DNA from: Bordetella parapertussis
Lineage (GTDB): Bacteria > Pseudomonadota > Gammaproteobacteria > Burkholderiales > SG8-39
Direction: 5' to 3'
Assembly (NCBI GenBank): GCA_945861875.1
Contig: CAMAWC010000015.1
Span: forward strand, 1 to 54,573
DNA: 54,573 nucleotides
The translations under genes and the position numbers were made by a program. The stretch's first letter is position 1; each line of letters starts with the position of its first letter. This document shows, piece by piece, positions 9,323-20,792 of the stretch. The notes under the pieces were generated by a model. The model made no database searches. It saw only the letters and a list, made by a program, of their open reading frames with translations, and was not told where the DNA came from.

Positions 9323-10603
9323 ATGAACAATACTTTGCAAGCGGTGAGGGGGATGAACGACATTCTGCCCGATGAGGCGGAACTCTGGGAGAGCGTGGAA
9401 GCGATTCTCAGGGAATGGCTCCAGTCATACGGCTATCGCAACATCCGTACTCCCCTGCTGGAGCAGACGGTCTTGTTTCACCGCGCAATCGGTGAGGCGA
9501 CCGATATTGTTGAAAAGGAAATGTACAGTTTTGTCGACGCCCTTAATGACGAAAAACTGACGCTGCGCCCGGAGGCCACTGCCTCGACGGTCCGCGCGGC
9601 GATCGAACACTCGCTTACCTATAACGGGCCGCAGCGTCTCTATTACATGGGCCCGATGTTTCGCCACGAACGGCCGCAAAAAGGGCGTTACCGGCAGTTC
9701 CACCAGGTCGGGGCGGAGGCGCTCGGAATGCCGGGGCCGGATATCGATGCCGAACAGCTGCTGATGTGCTCGCGCTTGTGGGATGACCTTGGGCTCGAGG
9801 GTATGCGCCTGCACCTCAATTCGCTTGGTTCTGCCCCGGAGCGCGCGGTCTTCCGAGAACAGCTTGTGGAGTTTTTGCGAAGTCATGCAGCCGACCTTGA
9901 CGATGATTCAAGGCGCCGCCTGGAGTCCAATCCGCTGCGCGTGCTCGATTCCAAGAATCCGCAAATGCAGGAAATCATCCAGGCTGCGCCCAAGCTTATG
10001 GAATATCTTGGTGGCGCATCACTCGCGCATTTTGACGGCGTGCAGGCTGTGCTCAAGGATGCGGCCATACCGTTTGAGATAAATCCCAGGCTCGTGCGGG
10101 GGCTCGATTATTACAATCTCACAGTATTCGAGTGGGTTACCGATCGTCTCGGGGCCCAGGGTACCGTATGCGGGGGCGGACGTTACGACGGCTTGTTCGG
10201 CCAGATCGGAGGCAAACCAACGCCGGCATGCGGTTGGGCGATCGGCATTGAAAGGCTGCTTGCACTGGTTATCGATGAGGGGCGCAAGGCCGAGGCGTCC
10301 CCCCCCGATGTTTACCTGGTCAACGAGGGCGAAGCCGCAGTCCGCTATGCATTTTCTATAGCAGAGCGCCTGCGTGACAGCGGACTCAGTGTGATTCAAC
10401 ACTGCGGCGGCGGCAGTTTCAAATCGCAAATGAAAAAAGCGGATGCGAGCAGGGCGTTGCTGGCGGTGATAGTCGGTGACGACGAGGTCGCGGGCGAAAG
10501 TGTCAATATCAAACCGTTGCGGGAGGCCAGGGAACAGCAGCGCATCCCAGCCGTACAGGCGCCGCAATGGATCAGCGATTTTCTTTATTCAGAAAGAGAT
10601 TAA
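9323..10603 (+). CDS. hisS: histidyl-tRNA synthetase
   Basis: This class II synthetase charges tRNA-His. It opens with [17 protein letters not shown], the normal N-terminus, which fixes the start at ATG 9323 (426 residues) even though the frame is open further upstream into ispG. Class II motif 2 ([21 protein letters not shown]) and the HisA/HisB boxes ([23 protein letters not shown]) are complete, followed by the anticodon-binding domain. The stop TAA is directly followed by the ATG of the next gene. Confidence 0.97.
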   Translation: MNNTLQAVRGMNDILPDEAELWESVEAILREWLQSYGYRNIRTPLLEQTVLFHRAIGEATDIVEKEMYSFVDALNDEKLTLRPEATASTVRAAIEHSLTYNGPQRLYYMGPMFRHERPQKGRYRQFHQVGAEALGMPGPDIDAEQLLMCSRLWDDLGLEGMRLHLNSLGSAPERAVFREQLVEFLRSHAADLDDDSRRRLESNPLRVLDSKNPQMQEIIQAAPKLMEYLGGASLAHFDGVQAVLKDAAIPFEINPRLVRGLDYYNLTVFEWVTDRLGAQGTVCGGGRYDGLFGQIGGKPTPACGWAIGIERLLALVIDEGRKAEASPPDVYLVNEGEAAVRYAFSIAERLRDSGLSVIQHCGGGSFKSQMKKADASRALLAVIVGDDEVAGESVNIKPLREAREQQRIPAVQAPQWISDFLYSERD

Positions 10604-11242
10604 ATGGCAGCGTACGATCTGGAAGAGCAGGAACAACTTGCCGAATTGAAGCTTTGGTGGAAGCGCTACGGTAACCTGGTTATCCTCGCCTTGAGCCTTG
10701 TCCTTATCGCGATTGCCGCTTGGTCCGGCTGGAGATTGTGGCAGCACAGCCAGGCACAGCAGGCGAGTGCCGCGTATTCGGACTTGCAAAAGGCCTCTCG
10801 GGACGGGGACACCAAGAAGGCGGGCGAGCTTACCGGAACGATCCTGGAGCAATATTCCCGAACGACTTATGCCCCGCTTGCGGCACTGATTTCTGCAAAA
10901 TTGCACTTTGAGTCGGGCGATCTGCGGACCGCCAAAGCGCAATTGCAGTGGGTTATCGGCAATGCCCGCGATGAAAATTTACGGGACATCGCCCGACTGC
11001 GCCTGTCCGGACTCTTGCTGGACGAAAAGGCTTACGACGAAGCGTTGAAAGCTCTCGATGCCAAGCCGTCACCGCTCATGGAACCGCTTTTCCTGAGTGC
11101 GCGCGGTGATGCCTTGCTGTCCCAGGGTAAGGCCGCGGAGGCAGTCGGCGCATTTAAGTCTGCTCTGGAGAAAACCCCGGCAAAGCAGGTGGCCGCAAAA
11201 GAGTTGCTCCAGCTGAAGATAGACGCGATGGGGGTCAAGTAG
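10604..11242 (+). CDS. yfgM: YfgM-family TPR protein, SecYEG ancillary subunit
   Basis: YfgM is an inner membrane protein with a periplasmic tetratricopeptide domain that works with PpiD at the Sec translocon. Here a short cytoplasmic N-terminus (AAYDLEEQEQLAELKLWWKR) precedes one membrane segment at about residues 24-44. Helical repeats in the periplasmic part follow, including LRDIARLRLSGLLLDEKAYDEAL. The place between hisS and bamB is the classical one. At 212 residues the length is normal. Its stop overlaps the GTG of bamB by one base. Confidence 0.9.
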   Translation: MAAYDLEEQEQLAELKLWWKRYGNLVILALSLVLIAIAAWSGWRLWQHSQAQQASAAYSDLQKASRDGDTKKAGELTGTILEQYSRTTYAPLAALISAKLHFESGDLRTAKAQLQWVIGNARDENLRDIARLRLSGLLLDEKAYDEALKALDAKPSPLMEPLFLSARGDALLSQGKAAEAVGAFKSALEKTPAKQVAAKELLQLKIDAMGVK

Positions 11243-12402
11243 TGAGGCTGTTTGCAATCCTGGCTGTCAGCGTATTGGCAGGCTGTGCCTCGGTTTCTGA
11301 CTCGAGCATGAACCCGCTCAACTGGTTTGGCAGTACGTCGCCTTCGGCCAAAATGGCCGAACTCACCGAAATAAAAGCCAGCGTCACGCTGCGTACGGTG
11401 TGGCGCGCTTCGGTCGGCAATGCGGGCAAAGCGATTTTCTCACCCGCGATTGCCAAAGGCAGTGTTTTCGCGGCGGCTGAAGATGGAAATGTCACCCGTT
11501 TTGACGCCGTGACCGGCCGGGAAATCTGGCGGGTCAGTGCCGGAGAACGCCTCAGCGGCGGGGTCGGATCTGATGGTGACCTGGCCGTGGTGGCCACTGG
11601 CAAGGGCGATGTAATCGCGTTCAGCGGGGAAGGCGTGTTGCTTTGGAAATCCAGGGTGACAAGCGAAGTGCTTGCCGCCCCGGTTGTTTCGGGTGATCTG
11701 GTCATCGTGCGCAGCGCGGACAGCCGGATTTACGGGCTGAACGCCAAGGACGGAAAAAGACGCTGGGTGTACCAGCGCGCCACACCGGCCTTGTCGGTGC
11801 GGTCCCCGGCGGGAGTTGCAGCTATGCGGGGCAACGCATACGCCGGATTTGCCGGCGGAAAAATGGTGGCTATCGCATTGTCAAACGGGGGTGTTCGCTG
11901 GGAATCGACTGTTGCGCTGCCCAAAGGGGCGACAGAAATTGAACGTGTGACCGATGTCGTCGGTTTGCCGCTGGTATCGGAGCGCGAAGCTTGCGCGGTC
12001 GCCTACCAGGGCCGGGTTGCGTGCATCGACGCGAATAACGGCACGGTGTTGTGGTCGCGCGATATGTCCAGCACCTCCGGCCTGGGTTGGGACGCGCGTA
12101 CCATATATGTGAGCGACGACAAGGGCGGCGTGCACGCGCTGGATCGTGCCAGCGGAAACAGCCTGTGGAAGCAGGACAAGCTTTTTTTGCGGAATTTGTC
12201 CGCACCAATCGGACTTGGCTCCGCGGTCGCGGTCGCCGATGTCCAGGGTTATGTGCACCTGCTGGCGCGGGACAGCGGCGCTTTTGTCGGCCGAATGGCG
12301 ACCGATGGTTCACCAATCAGCACGAACCCGCTCATCCTGGATGGCGGCTTCCTCGTTCAGACCCGCAACGGCGGTGTTTTCTCGATTGCCGCAACCAATT
12401 AA
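11242..12402 (+). CDS. bamB: outer membrane assembly lipoprotein BamB
   Basis: BamB is the beta-propeller lipoprotein of the BAM complex that inserts beta-barrel proteins into the outer membrane. A lipoprotein signal with lipobox LAGC (Cys15) is followed by PQQ-like propeller blades, seen as repeats of the type ITRFDAVTGREIWR, GLNAKDGKRRWVY and CIDANNGTVLWSR. Start is GTG 11242, overlapping the yfgM TAG. The 386-residue length is normal. A 94-nt spacer holding no gene separates it from der. Confidence 0.95.
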   Translation: MRLFAILAVSVLAGCASVSDSSMNPLNWFGSTSPSAKMAELTEIKASVTLRTVWRASVGNAGKAIFSPAIAKGSVFAAAEDGNVTRFDAVTGREIWRVSAGERLSGGVGSDGDLAVVATGKGDVIAFSGEGVLLWKSRVTSEVLAAPVVSGDLVIVRSADSRIYGLNAKDGKRRWVYQRATPALSVRSPAGVAAMRGNAYAGFAGGKMVAIALSNGGVRWESTVALPKGATEIERVTDVVGLPLVSEREACAVAYQGRVACIDANNGTVLWSRDMSSTSGLGWDARTIYVSDDKGGVHALDRASGNSLWKQDKLFLRNLSAPIGLGSAVAVADVQGYVHLLARDSGAFVGRMATDGSPISTNPLILDGGFLVQTRNGGVFSIAATN

Positions 12403-12505
12403 ACAGAACATTAACGCCTTTTAGGCACCTGGGAACAGGTTACCGCGCTTTTTCCCCGTTTGGAAAAGCAACAGTGATTCTGCCTCTCCGTGGTGAGTGA
12501 TATCA

Positions 12506-13837
12506 ATGAAACCCACGCTCGTACTGGTCGGAAGACCGAATGTCGGCAAGTCCACCCTCTTTAATCGTCTGACGAGGACGAGGGACGCACTCGTTGCTGA
12601 TGTACCCGGCCTGACACGGGATCGTCACTACGGGCACGGCAAGATCGGTAACAAGCCCTACCTGGTTGTCGACACCGGCGGCCTGGAGCCCAATACCGAT
12701 GACGGAATCCTGCAGGAAATGGCGAAGCAAACGCAGCAGGCCATTGCCGAGGCCGATGTGGTCATTTTCCTGGCCGACGGCCGGCAGGGTTTGACCAGCC
12801 AGGACAAGGCCATTGCCAACCAGTTGCGCCGTCTGGACCGGCAGGTGATTCTGGCGGTCAACAAAACCGAGGGGATGAATGCGGGTGTGGTGACGGCCGA
12901 ATTCCATGAGATGGGGTTGGGCCGGCCCTGGGCGATTTCGTCGGCGCATGGGGAGGGCGTTACCGACCTGGTTGAGATGGCGCTGGAGGCCTTTCCTTCG
13001 GAAGAGGAGGCGCCGGCCTCCAGGCATCCGCGCGTGGCGATTATCGGCCGTCCCAACGTCGGCAAATCGACGCTGGTGAACACGTTGCTCGGGGAGGAGC
13101 GGGTCATCGCGTTTGACCAGCCGGGTACCACCCGGGACAGTATAGAAATCGAGTTCACCCTGGATGGGAAGTCTTACACCCTGATTGATACCGCAGGAGT
13201 GCGGCGTCGCGGCAAGGTTTTTGAGTCAATCGAAAAATTTTCGGTTATCAAGACCCTTCAGGCGATCGATGAATGCAATGTGGCCGTTCTGGTCCTTGAC
13301 GCGCAGGCTGACATATCGGAGCAGGACGCCCACCTCGCCGCCTTCATCCTTGAGCGCGGGCGTGCGTTGGTCGTCGCGGTGAATAAATGGGACGGACTGG
13401 ACGAATATGCACGGGACCAGGTGAAACGCGCGATTGCAAAAAAACTGGTTTTTCTGTCTTTTGCGCGGTTTCATTACATCTCGGCGCTAAAGGCACAGGG
13501 CGTTGGCACGCTATTCGGCTCGATCGATTCGGCCTACGCCGCGGCGATGAGAAAACTGTCGACGCCCCGTCTTACCCGCGCCCTTATCGCCGCAATCGAA
13601 AAACAGCAACCGCCCAGGAAAGGCATTTTTCGCCCGAAGCTTCGCTATGCGCATCAGGGCGGGATGAACCCGCCGGTTATTGTCATTCACGGCAGCGCGC
13701 TTGACGCCGTCCCGGACAGCTATCGCCGCTACCTTGAGGCGGCTTTTCGTGACGTGTTCGAATTGCGCGGCACGCCGCTGCGCGTGCAGTTCAAGAACAG
13801 CCGCAATCCCTACGCGACTGAGCGCGGCAACCGGTAG
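12506..13837 (+). CDS. der: ribosome biogenesis GTPase Der (EngA)
   Basis: Der is an essential tandem GTPase in 50S subunit maturation. Two complete G domains are visible: P-loops GRPNVGKS at residues 9-16 and again at about 181-188, each followed by DTGG/DTAG switch segments and NKxD-type specificity motifs (VNKTEG in the first, VNKWDG in the second). The C-terminal KH-like domain ends in [11 protein letters not shown] chose ATG 12506 (443 residues) over GTG 12497. The first G4 motif reads NKTE rather than the classical NKxD, as is common in Der. Confidence 0.97.
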   Translation: MKPTLVLVGRPNVGKSTLFNRLTRTRDALVADVPGLTRDRHYGHGKIGNKPYLVVDTGGLEPNTDDGILQEMAKQTQQAIAEADVVIFLADGRQGLTSQDKAIANQLRRLDRQVILAVNKTEGMNAGVVTAEFHEMGLGRPWAISSAHGEGVTDLVEMALEAFPSEEEAPASRHPRVAIIGRPNVGKSTLVNTLLGEERVIAFDQPGTTRDSIEIEFTLDGKSYTLIDTAGVRRRGKVFESIEKFSVIKTLQAIDECNVAVLVLDAQADISEQDAHLAAFILERGRALVVAVNKWDGLDEYARDQVKRAIAKKLVFLSFARFHYISALKAQGVGTLFGSIDSAYAAAMRKLSTPRLTRALIAAIEKQQPPRKGIFRPKLRYAHQGGMNPPVIVIHGSALDAVPDSYRRYLEAAFRDVFELRGTPLRVQFKNSRNPYATERGNR

Positions 13838-13894
13838 CAAATGCGTTAAAAATCAATTACAGTAGGGTTTTAGTCAATAGAGCATGGAGTGACC

Positions 13895-14137
13895 ATGAGC
13901 ACCAAAGGGCAATTGTTACAAGACCCGTTCCTGAACACGCTGCGCAAAGAACACGTGCCAGTCGCTATTTACCTGGTCAACGGGATCAAACTGCAAGGGC
14001 AGATCGAGTCGTTTGACCAGTACGTGGTGCTGTTGAAAAATACCGTCACCCAAATGGTTTACAAGCACGCCATTTCCACGGTCGTTCCGGCCCGGCCGGT
14101 ACAGATCGCTTTCGATAACGCCCCTTCTGAATCTTAA
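13895..14137 (+). CDS. hfq: RNA chaperone Hfq
   Basis: Hfq is the hexameric Sm-like protein that helps small RNAs pair with mRNAs. The 80-residue protein contains the Sm1 core ([20 protein letters not shown]) and the Sm2 motif YKHAIST. Start ATG 13895 has GGAG five bases upstream. A GTG at 13889 is also in frame but less likely. It is followed by hflX after 26 nt, the usual hfq-hflX-hflK-hflC order. Confidence 0.98.
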   Translation: MSTKGQLLQDPFLNTLRKEHVPVAIYLVNGIKLQGQIESFDQYVVLLKNTVTQMVYKHAISTVVPARPVQIAFDNAPSES

Positions 14138-14163
14138 AGCAGCGAACACACTGCGTTACGGGC

Positions 14164-15282
14164 ATGTTTGATCGCCCGCAGGGTGGTGACGCCGTTGTCC
14201 TGGTTAGCCTGGATTTAGGCGCCGAAGGCTACGAAGACAGTCTTGAGGAGCTCAAGCTGTTGGCGGCGAGTGCCGGGCTCTCCGCCCGCGCGATTATCGG
14301 CGGCAAGCGCCAGCGTCCCGATCCGGCACTGTTTGCGGGTTCCGGCAAGGTAGGGGAAATTGCCGAGGCACTGCGTGCCCATCAGGCCAGCCTTGCGGTG
14401 TTCAATCACGAGCTCTCGCCGGCCCAGGAGCGCAACCTGGAAAAGGCGCTCGATTGCCGGGTGATTGACCGAACCAGCCTGATTCTCGATATATTCGCGC
14501 AGCGGGCGCAAAGCCACGAAGGCAAGTTGCAGGTGGAACTTGCGCAGCTTGACCACCTGACCACGCGGTTGGTGCGGGGCTGGACCCACCTGGAGCGGCA
14601 AAAGGGCGGGATCGGTCTTCGAGGTCCCGGTGAAACGCAGCTCGAGACCGACCGTCGCCTGATTGGCAAACGGGTGAAGACGCTCAAGGACAAGCTGGAA
14701 AAACTGCAAAAGCAGCGCATCACGCAACGCCGCGCGCGTGAGCGCGGCGCGGTGTTCTCGGTATCGCTGGTTGGCTACACCAACGCCGGAAAATCAACCC
14801 TGTTCAACGCGCTGACCCATGCCTCCAGCTATGCCGCCGACCAGCTTTTTGCAACGCTGGACACCACCACGCGCCGCTTATGGCTGCCTGAGGCCGGATC
14901 GTTGGTGATATCGGACACCGTGGGGTTTATCCGGGACCTGCCGCACGCCCTGGTCGCGGCATTTCGGGCAACCCTTGAAGAAACGGTACGGGCCGATTTG
15001 CTGCTGCATGTGGTCGATGCCGCCAGCAGCTCGCGGGAGGAGCAGATTACCCAGGTGAACGGGGTGTTGTCCGAGATTAACGCCGCCGGCGCACCGCAGA
15101 TCCAGATTTGGAACAAGATTGACATTTCGCATGTGTCTCCGGGTTTGGACAGGGATGAATATGGTAAAATTCAAAGGATTAGACTGAGTGCTCGTAGCGG
15201 GGAAGGTCTGGATTTCCTGCGTATGGCGCTGGTCGAAACGGCGCTCGCCAGAGCACAGTCGCAGAATGCCGTGGCTGTATGA
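14164..15282 (+). CDS. hflX: ribosome-associated GTPase HflX
   Basis: HflX rescues stalled ribosomes by splitting the subunits under stress. It has the N-terminal HflX domain (RAIIGGKRQRPDPALFAGSGK), the glycine-rich linker KGGIGLRGPGETQLETDRR and the G domain with P-loop GYTNAGKSTLFN, DTVGFI and NKID. Length 372 residues is normal. The 3' part contains an extended -10-like TGGTAAAAT (15162-15170) that may be an internal promoter for hflKC. Confidence 0.97.
   Translation: MFDRPQGGDAVVLVSLDLGAEGYEDSLEELKLLAASAGLSARAIIGGKRQRPDPALFAGSGKVGEIAEALRAHQASLAVFNHELSPAQERNLEKALDCRVIDRTSLILDIFAQRAQSHEGKLQVELAQLDHLTTRLVRGWTHLERQKGGIGLRGPGETQLETDRRLIGKRVKTLKDKLEKLQKQRITQRRARERGAVFSVSLVGYTNAGKSTLFNALTHASSYAADQLFATLDTTTRRLWLPEAGSLVISDTVGFIRDLPHALVAAFRATLEETVRADLLLHVVDAASSSREEQITQVNGVLSEINAAGAPQIQIWNKIDISHVSPGLDRDEYGKIQRIRLSARSGEGLDFLRMALVETALARAQSQNAVAV
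15162..15170 (+). promoter_or_regulatory. possible internal extended -10 promoter for hflKC
   Basis: TGGTAAAAT inside the 3' end of hflX matches the extended -10 pattern and is identical to the element before dnaB. It lies about 210 nt before hflK. No convincing -35 is present, and being inside a gene it may be chance. Confidence 0.25.
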
Positions 15283-15382
15283 CCGAAACCGTCCGAAACT
15301 TTCGATTTACCGAACGGGTAGCTTGGTCGATTAGCAGCAATTTCTCAGCAAGCGAAATTAACGTCGGAGGCACAGGTTTGCC

Positions 15383-16609
15383 ATGGCTTTGAATGACCCG
15401 CAGTGGGGAAAAAAAGGTGGGGGGAATAATGAAGGTCCTCCCGACCTGGATGAAATGTGGCGCAGCTTCAATCAGAAGCTGAATGGCCTTTTCGGCAAAA
15501 AGGGCGGGGGCGGCTCCACGCCGCCTACTGAACCGAACATGAAGCAGATTGGCGGCGGGGTCGGCCTTGTCGTCGGGCTCATCGCCGCGATCTGGCTGGC
15601 AAGCGGTTTTTATATCGTCGACGAGAGCCAGCGCGGCATCGTACTGACTTTCGGAAAGTATTCGCAGACCACCACGGCGGGCCTGCGCTGGCGTCTGCCG
15701 TATCCGATCCAAACCAACGAACTGGTCAACCTGACGCAGGTTCGCACCATAGAAATCGGCTATAGAAACAGCGTTAAAACAAAGGTTCTGCGTGAATCGT
15801 TGATGCTGACCGATGATGAAAACATCGTGGATATCCAGTTTGCCGTGCAGTTCACGCTCAAGGATCCGGAGGACTACATTTTCAGTAATCGGCGCCCCGA
15901 GGAAACGGTGATGCAGGCGGCGGAAACCGCATTCCGCGAGACTGTCGGCAAGTCGAGCATGGATTTTGCACTGTACGAAGGACGTGAGCAGATCGCTGTT
16001 TCCTCGCAAAAGCTGATGCAGGAAATCCTTGACCGCTACAAGACCGGTGTTTTGATCATCAAGGTGGTGATGCAAAATGCGCAACCTCCCGAGCAAGTCC
16101 AGGCGGCGTTTGACGACGCGGTGAAGGCCAAGCAGGACCTTGAAAGGCAGAAGAACGAAGGCCAGGCCTATTTCAATGATGTCGTCCCCAAGGCGCGCGG
16201 TTCCGCGTCGCGCTTGACGGAAGAGGCGGTGGGTTACCGGCAGCGGGTCATCGCGAATGCCGAGGGTGAGGCGTCGCGCTTCAAGCAGATCTTGGCCGAA
16301 TACAGCCGGGCTCCCCAGGTAACGCGGGACCGCATGTATCTGGAGACGATGCAGCAGATACTGTCTTCGACCAGCAAGGTAATGGTTGATGCGCGTTCGG
16401 GCGGGAATATGCTGTTTCTTCCATTGGACAAGATTATGCAAATGACTGCAGCGGGCGCACTGCCCGAGATCGGGCCGGCCGCGCGCGCGCCTTCAACGGA
16501 TGTTGCGCCTTCGGCCGAATCGACGCCCTCCGGTACTTCAACGCCCTCGGCTGTTACCGCCCCACGTTCGCGTGACGCACTGCGTGGTCGGGAAAGGGAG
16601 ACACGATGA
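15383..16609 (+). CDS. hflK: FtsH protease modulator HflK
   Basis: HflK and HflC form a large periplasmic SPFH-family assembly around the membrane protease FtsH. The protein begins with a glycine-rich cytoplasmic tail (QWGKKGGGNNEGPPDLDEMW), has one membrane segment at about residues 54-78, then the SPFH/band 7 domain (ESQRGIVLTFGKYSQTTTAGL) and a Ser/Thr/Pro-rich C-terminus. The ribosome site GGAGG lies about 13 nt before ATG 15383. It overlaps hflC by 4 nt (ATGA). Length (408) is normal. Confidence 0.96.
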   Translation: MALNDPQWGKKGGGNNEGPPDLDEMWRSFNQKLNGLFGKKGGGGSTPPTEPNMKQIGGGVGLVVGLIAAIWLASGFYIVDESQRGIVLTFGKYSQTTTAGLRWRLPYPIQTNELVNLTQVRTIEIGYRNSVKTKVLRESLMLTDDENIVDIQFAVQFTLKDPEDYIFSNRRPEETVMQAAETAFRETVGKSSMDFALYEGREQIAVSSQKLMQEILDRYKTGVLIIKVVMQNAQPPEQVQAAFDDAVKAKQDLERQKNEGQAYFNDVVPKARGSASRLTEEAVGYRQRVIANAEGEASRFKQILAEYSRAPQVTRDRMYLETMQQILSSTSKVMVDARSGGNMLFLPLDKIMQMTAAGALPEIGPAARAPSTDVAPSAESTPSGTSTPSAVTAPRSRDALRGRERETR

Positions 16610-17490
16610 ACTCGAACCGTTTGAGCGTCATCCTCGGTTCGCTGCTCGTTGCGATTGTGCTGATCAGCGTGAGCGTATTCACGGTTGACCAGCGCGAAAA
16701 CGCGATTGTTTTCCAACTCGGTGAAGTGAAAGAGGTCATCAAGGACCCCGGCCTGCACATGAAGTGGCCGCTGATCCAGAACGTGCGAACCTACGATACC
16801 CGGATCCTGACGCTGGACACGCCCGATACCGAGCGGTTCATAACATCGGAAAAGAAGAATGTCCTGGTTGATTCCTTCGTCAAATGGCGGATCGCCGACG
16901 TCAAGCAGTACTACATCACTGTCGGTGGCGACGAGGCGCGCGCCCAGACGAGGATTTCCCAGTCTGTAAACTCGGTGCTGCGCGAAGAATTCGGCAAGCG
17001 AACCGTGCTCGACGTGGTATCCGGTGAGCGTGAAAAACTGATGAGCGTGGTTCGTGAAAAGACTGATGAAGACGCGAAAAAAATCGGCGTGCAAATTGTC
17101 GATGTCCGTCTGAAGCGCGTTGAGTTGCCGCAGGAAGTCAGCGAGTCTGTCTACCGCCGCATGGAGGCCGAGCGCAAGAGCGTGGCCTCCGAGCTGCGGT
17201 CGCAGGGCTTTTCTGAAGCTGAGAAAATCCGTGCCGAAGCCGATCGTGAAAGGGAGGTGATCATTGCCGAGGCGTACAAGCAGGCGCAGCGCGTGAAAGG
17301 TGAAGGCGACGCCAAGGCGTCGGCAATTTACGCGCAGGCTTTCGGCCAGAATCCGGAGTTTTACGGTTTCTATCGCAGCCTCGAAGCGTATCGCTCAAGC
17401 TTCAAGAGTAAGAGTGATGTCATGGTGATTGAGCCCAATTCAGATTTTTTTAAATACCTGAAAAATCCCGGCGGCAAGCCCGGAAAGTAA
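16606..17490 (+). CDS. hflC: FtsH protease modulator HflC
   Basis: HflC is the partner of HflK. An N-terminal membrane anchor (about residues 6-26, LSVILGSLLVAIVLISVSVF) is followed by the SPFH domain (VDQRENAIVFQLGEVKEVI), then a long charged helical region (MEAERKSVASELRSQGFSEA) and the C-terminal GFYRSLEAYR segment typical of HflC. Length is 294 residues. The stop overlaps the next gene (TAATG). Confidence 0.97.
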   Translation: MNSNRLSVILGSLLVAIVLISVSVFTVDQRENAIVFQLGEVKEVIKDPGLHMKWPLIQNVRTYDTRILTLDTPDTERFITSEKKNVLVDSFVKWRIADVKQYYITVGGDEARAQTRISQSVNSVLREEFGKRTVLDVVSGEREKLMSVVREKTDEDAKKIGVQIVDVRLKRVELPQEVSESVYRRMEAERKSVASELRSQGFSEAEKIRAEADREREVIIAEAYKQAQRVKGEGDAKASAIYAQAFGQNPEFYGFYRSLEAYRSSFKSKSDVMVIEPNSDFFKYLKNPGGKPGK

Positions 17491-17675
17491 TGGGTTCAAC
17501 GATTGCCTTGGCATTTGCGTTGATGCTCGTAGTAGAGGGGCTGATGCCATTTTTGTTTCCGGCCGCCTGGCGTGAAACGTTCAGGCGCATCATCCAGTTC
17601 AGCGACGGCCAGATACGTTTTTTCGGCCTGTCATCGATGCTCGCCGGCCTGCTGCTGTTTTTTCTTGCCCGCTAG
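17490..17675 (+). CDS. small membrane protein, DUF2065 family
   Basis: The protein is 61 residues with two hydrophobic segments (about 4-22 and 44-60) separated by a polar stretch (AAWRETFRRIIQFSDGQIRF). This matches the DUF2065 family, which very often follows hflC. Its ATG overlaps the hflC stop by one base, so it is translated with HflKC. Function is unknown; association with the HflKC-FtsH complex is inference from position only. Confidence 0.88.
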   Translation: MGSTIALAFALMLVVEGLMPFLFPAAWRETFRRIIQFSDGQIRFFGLSSMLAGLLLFFLAR

Positions 17676-17704
17676 CCGGCTTTTCTCCTCAGTACTCGAG
17701 CAAA

Positions 17705-18859
17705 ATGCGCACGCGTAACTGGTTGCTCCCGGAGCACATAGAGGACGTACTTCCGGCCGAGGCACGCCGTATCGAGGCGTTGCGCGGGGTTTTGCTGGAG
17801 GCGTTCCGAGTTCACGGCTACGAACTGGTCATGCCGCCGATGCTCGAATATGTCGAGTCCCTGCTGACAGGCACGGGCCGAGACTTGGACCTGCGCACCT
17901 TCAAGCTGGTCGACCAGATTTCCGGGCGCATGATGGGACTCCGTGCGGATATCACCCCGCAGGTCGCGAGAATCGATGCGCACCTGCTCAACCGCGAGGG
18001 GGTGACGCGCCTGTCGTATTGCGGCAGTGTGTTGCACACCCGCCCGGCAGGGCTGACTTCCACCAGGGAGCCGCTGCTTGTCGGGGCGGAGATCTACGGT
18101 CACGCCGGCATCGAGAGCGACATCGAGATCCAGCGCCTCCTCGGGGAATCGTTAAAGTTGTGCGGGGTGGCCGAATTCCGGCTTGATCTTGGTCACGTGG
18201 CCATCTTCGGCGCAATCGCCAGGCGCGGCGGCATAGACGAAGGGCTCGAGACTGAATTGTTCGATGCGCTGCAGGCAAAAGACCGCGCTGCGGTGGGGGC
18301 GTTGACCGAAAACTGCGACCCGGTGACGCGTGATGCGATCCGGCTGTTGCCCGACCTGTACGGCGGCATCGACGTGATTGCGCGCGCTGGTCGTGAGTTG
18401 CCGCAGTATCCGGAGATCAAAGCAGCCCTTGCCGACCTGCGCGCGCTCAGCATGACCGAAGGTCTTCCGGTAACGGTGGACCTTGCCGATTTGCGCGGTT
18501 ACCACTACCACAGCGGCGTGGTCTTTGCCGTCTATTGCCCCGGCTTGCCCAACGCCATTGCGCTGGGCGGGCGATACGATGAGGTGGGCAGGGCGTTCGG
18601 GCGCGCGCGACCGGCCACCGGTTTTTCGATATATATGCGTGAATTGGTTCGCGTCCTCCCCGCCGCACCCGAGCGCGGTGGCATCCTCGCGCCGTTCTTG
18701 GCTGATGCGGGCCTTGCCGCCGAGGTCGGCCGTTTGCGCCATACCGGGGAGATAGTGGTAGTGGAACTCCCTGGACACGAATCAACGCGCGGCGAACTCG
18801 GTTGCGATCGCCGACTCGTCCTGCAGCAGGGAAAATGGATCATCGAGAAGATAAACTGA
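17705..18859 (+). CDS. hisZ: ATP phosphoribosyltransferase regulatory subunit HisZ
   Basis: HisZ is a catalytically inactive relative of histidyl-tRNA synthetase. It is required by the short form of HisG for the first step of histidine synthesis. Class II core motifs are seen (LPEHIEDVLPAEARRIEAL, FKLVDQISGRMMGLRADITPQ, ALGGRYDEVGRAFGR), but the anticodon-binding domain of true HisS is missing, and an authentic hisS is present at 9323. 384 residues. The adjacent purA is the usual betaproteobacterial neighbour; hisG is not in the window. Confidence 0.94.
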   Translation: MRTRNWLLPEHIEDVLPAEARRIEALRGVLLEAFRVHGYELVMPPMLEYVESLLTGTGRDLDLRTFKLVDQISGRMMGLRADITPQVARIDAHLLNREGVTRLSYCGSVLHTRPAGLTSTREPLLVGAEIYGHAGIESDIEIQRLLGESLKLCGVAEFRLDLGHVAIFGAIARRGGIDEGLETELFDALQAKDRAAVGALTENCDPVTRDAIRLLPDLYGGIDVIARAGRELPQYPEIKAALADLRALSMTEGLPVTVDLADLRGYHYHSGVVFAVYCPGLPNAIALGGRYDEVGRAFGRARPATGFSIYMRELVRVLPAAPERGGILAPFLADAGLAAEVGRLRHTGEIVVVELPGHESTRGELGCDRRLVLQQGKWIIEKIN

Positions 18860-18933
18860 CGCGATAGCAGCTGAGCCGCGCCGGTTCGTCCGGCCGGATT
18901 GCAGGGTAAATCGTGCAACTGACAATGTTATGA

Positions 18934-20247
<1,314 letters not shown>

Positions 20248-20273
20248 TAACGCGAGCGCGGACGATAACGCTT

Positions 20274-20774
20274 ATGGCCGATCTTCACGTTTCCTGGGAT
20301 GATTACCACGAGGCCATCGAACGCCTGGCGAAGTCGGTGCACGAATCGGGCTGGGAGTTTGACCAGATTGTCTGCATCGCGCGCGGGGGCTTGCGCATAG
20401 GCGATGTATTTTCGCGAATATTCAAGTTGCCTCTGGCGATACTGTTCACGCAGTCGTATGTCGAGGATCACGGCACGGTGCGCGGGGAGATCACGATTTC
20501 GCGCCATATGGCCATGACCAGCGAACGCCTTGGCGAGCGGGTGCTGGTGGTTGATGACCTGGTCGATTCCGGGGTCACCCTGGAAGAGGTCATGGCGCAC
20601 CTCGCCAAGACCCACCCGCACATCCGTGAAATGAAGACCGCGGTACTTTGGTGGAAGGCTTTATCGCACTTCCACCCTGATTATCACGTCATGTACCTCA
20701 CTGACAATCCGTGGATACATCAGCCGTTTGAAACCTACGACTTGATGAAGCCCGATGACCTGAAGAAGGTGTAG
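20274..20774 (+). CDS. phosphoribosyltransferase, Gpt/hypoxanthine-type
   Basis: This type I phosphoribosyltransferase probably salvages purine bases. The PRPP-binding loop reads VLVVDDLVDSGVT at residues 90-102, preceded by the CIARGGLRIGDVFSR segment that contacts pyrophosphate. The protein is 166 residues. The C-terminal hood (LWWKALSHFHPDYHVMYL) resembles Gpt/xanthine-guanine enzymes more than orotate or adenine enzymes, and the position behind purA agrees with purine salvage. The exact base is not determined from sequence. Confidence 0.85.
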   Translation: MADLHVSWDDYHEAIERLAKSVHESGWEFDQIVCIARGGLRIGDVFSRIFKLPLAILFTQSYVEDHGTVRGEITISRHMAMTSERLGERVLVVDDLVDSGVTLEEVMAHLAKTHPHIREMKTAVLWWKALSHFHPDYHVMYLTDNPWIHQPFETYDLMKPDDLKKV

Positions 20775-20792
20775 GCTTGCACTATGAGAACA

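Noticed and set aside
17705-18859. Second histidyl-tRNA synthetase
   Set aside because: The anticodon-binding domain is missing and the context with purA fits HisZ; a full hisS is at 9323.
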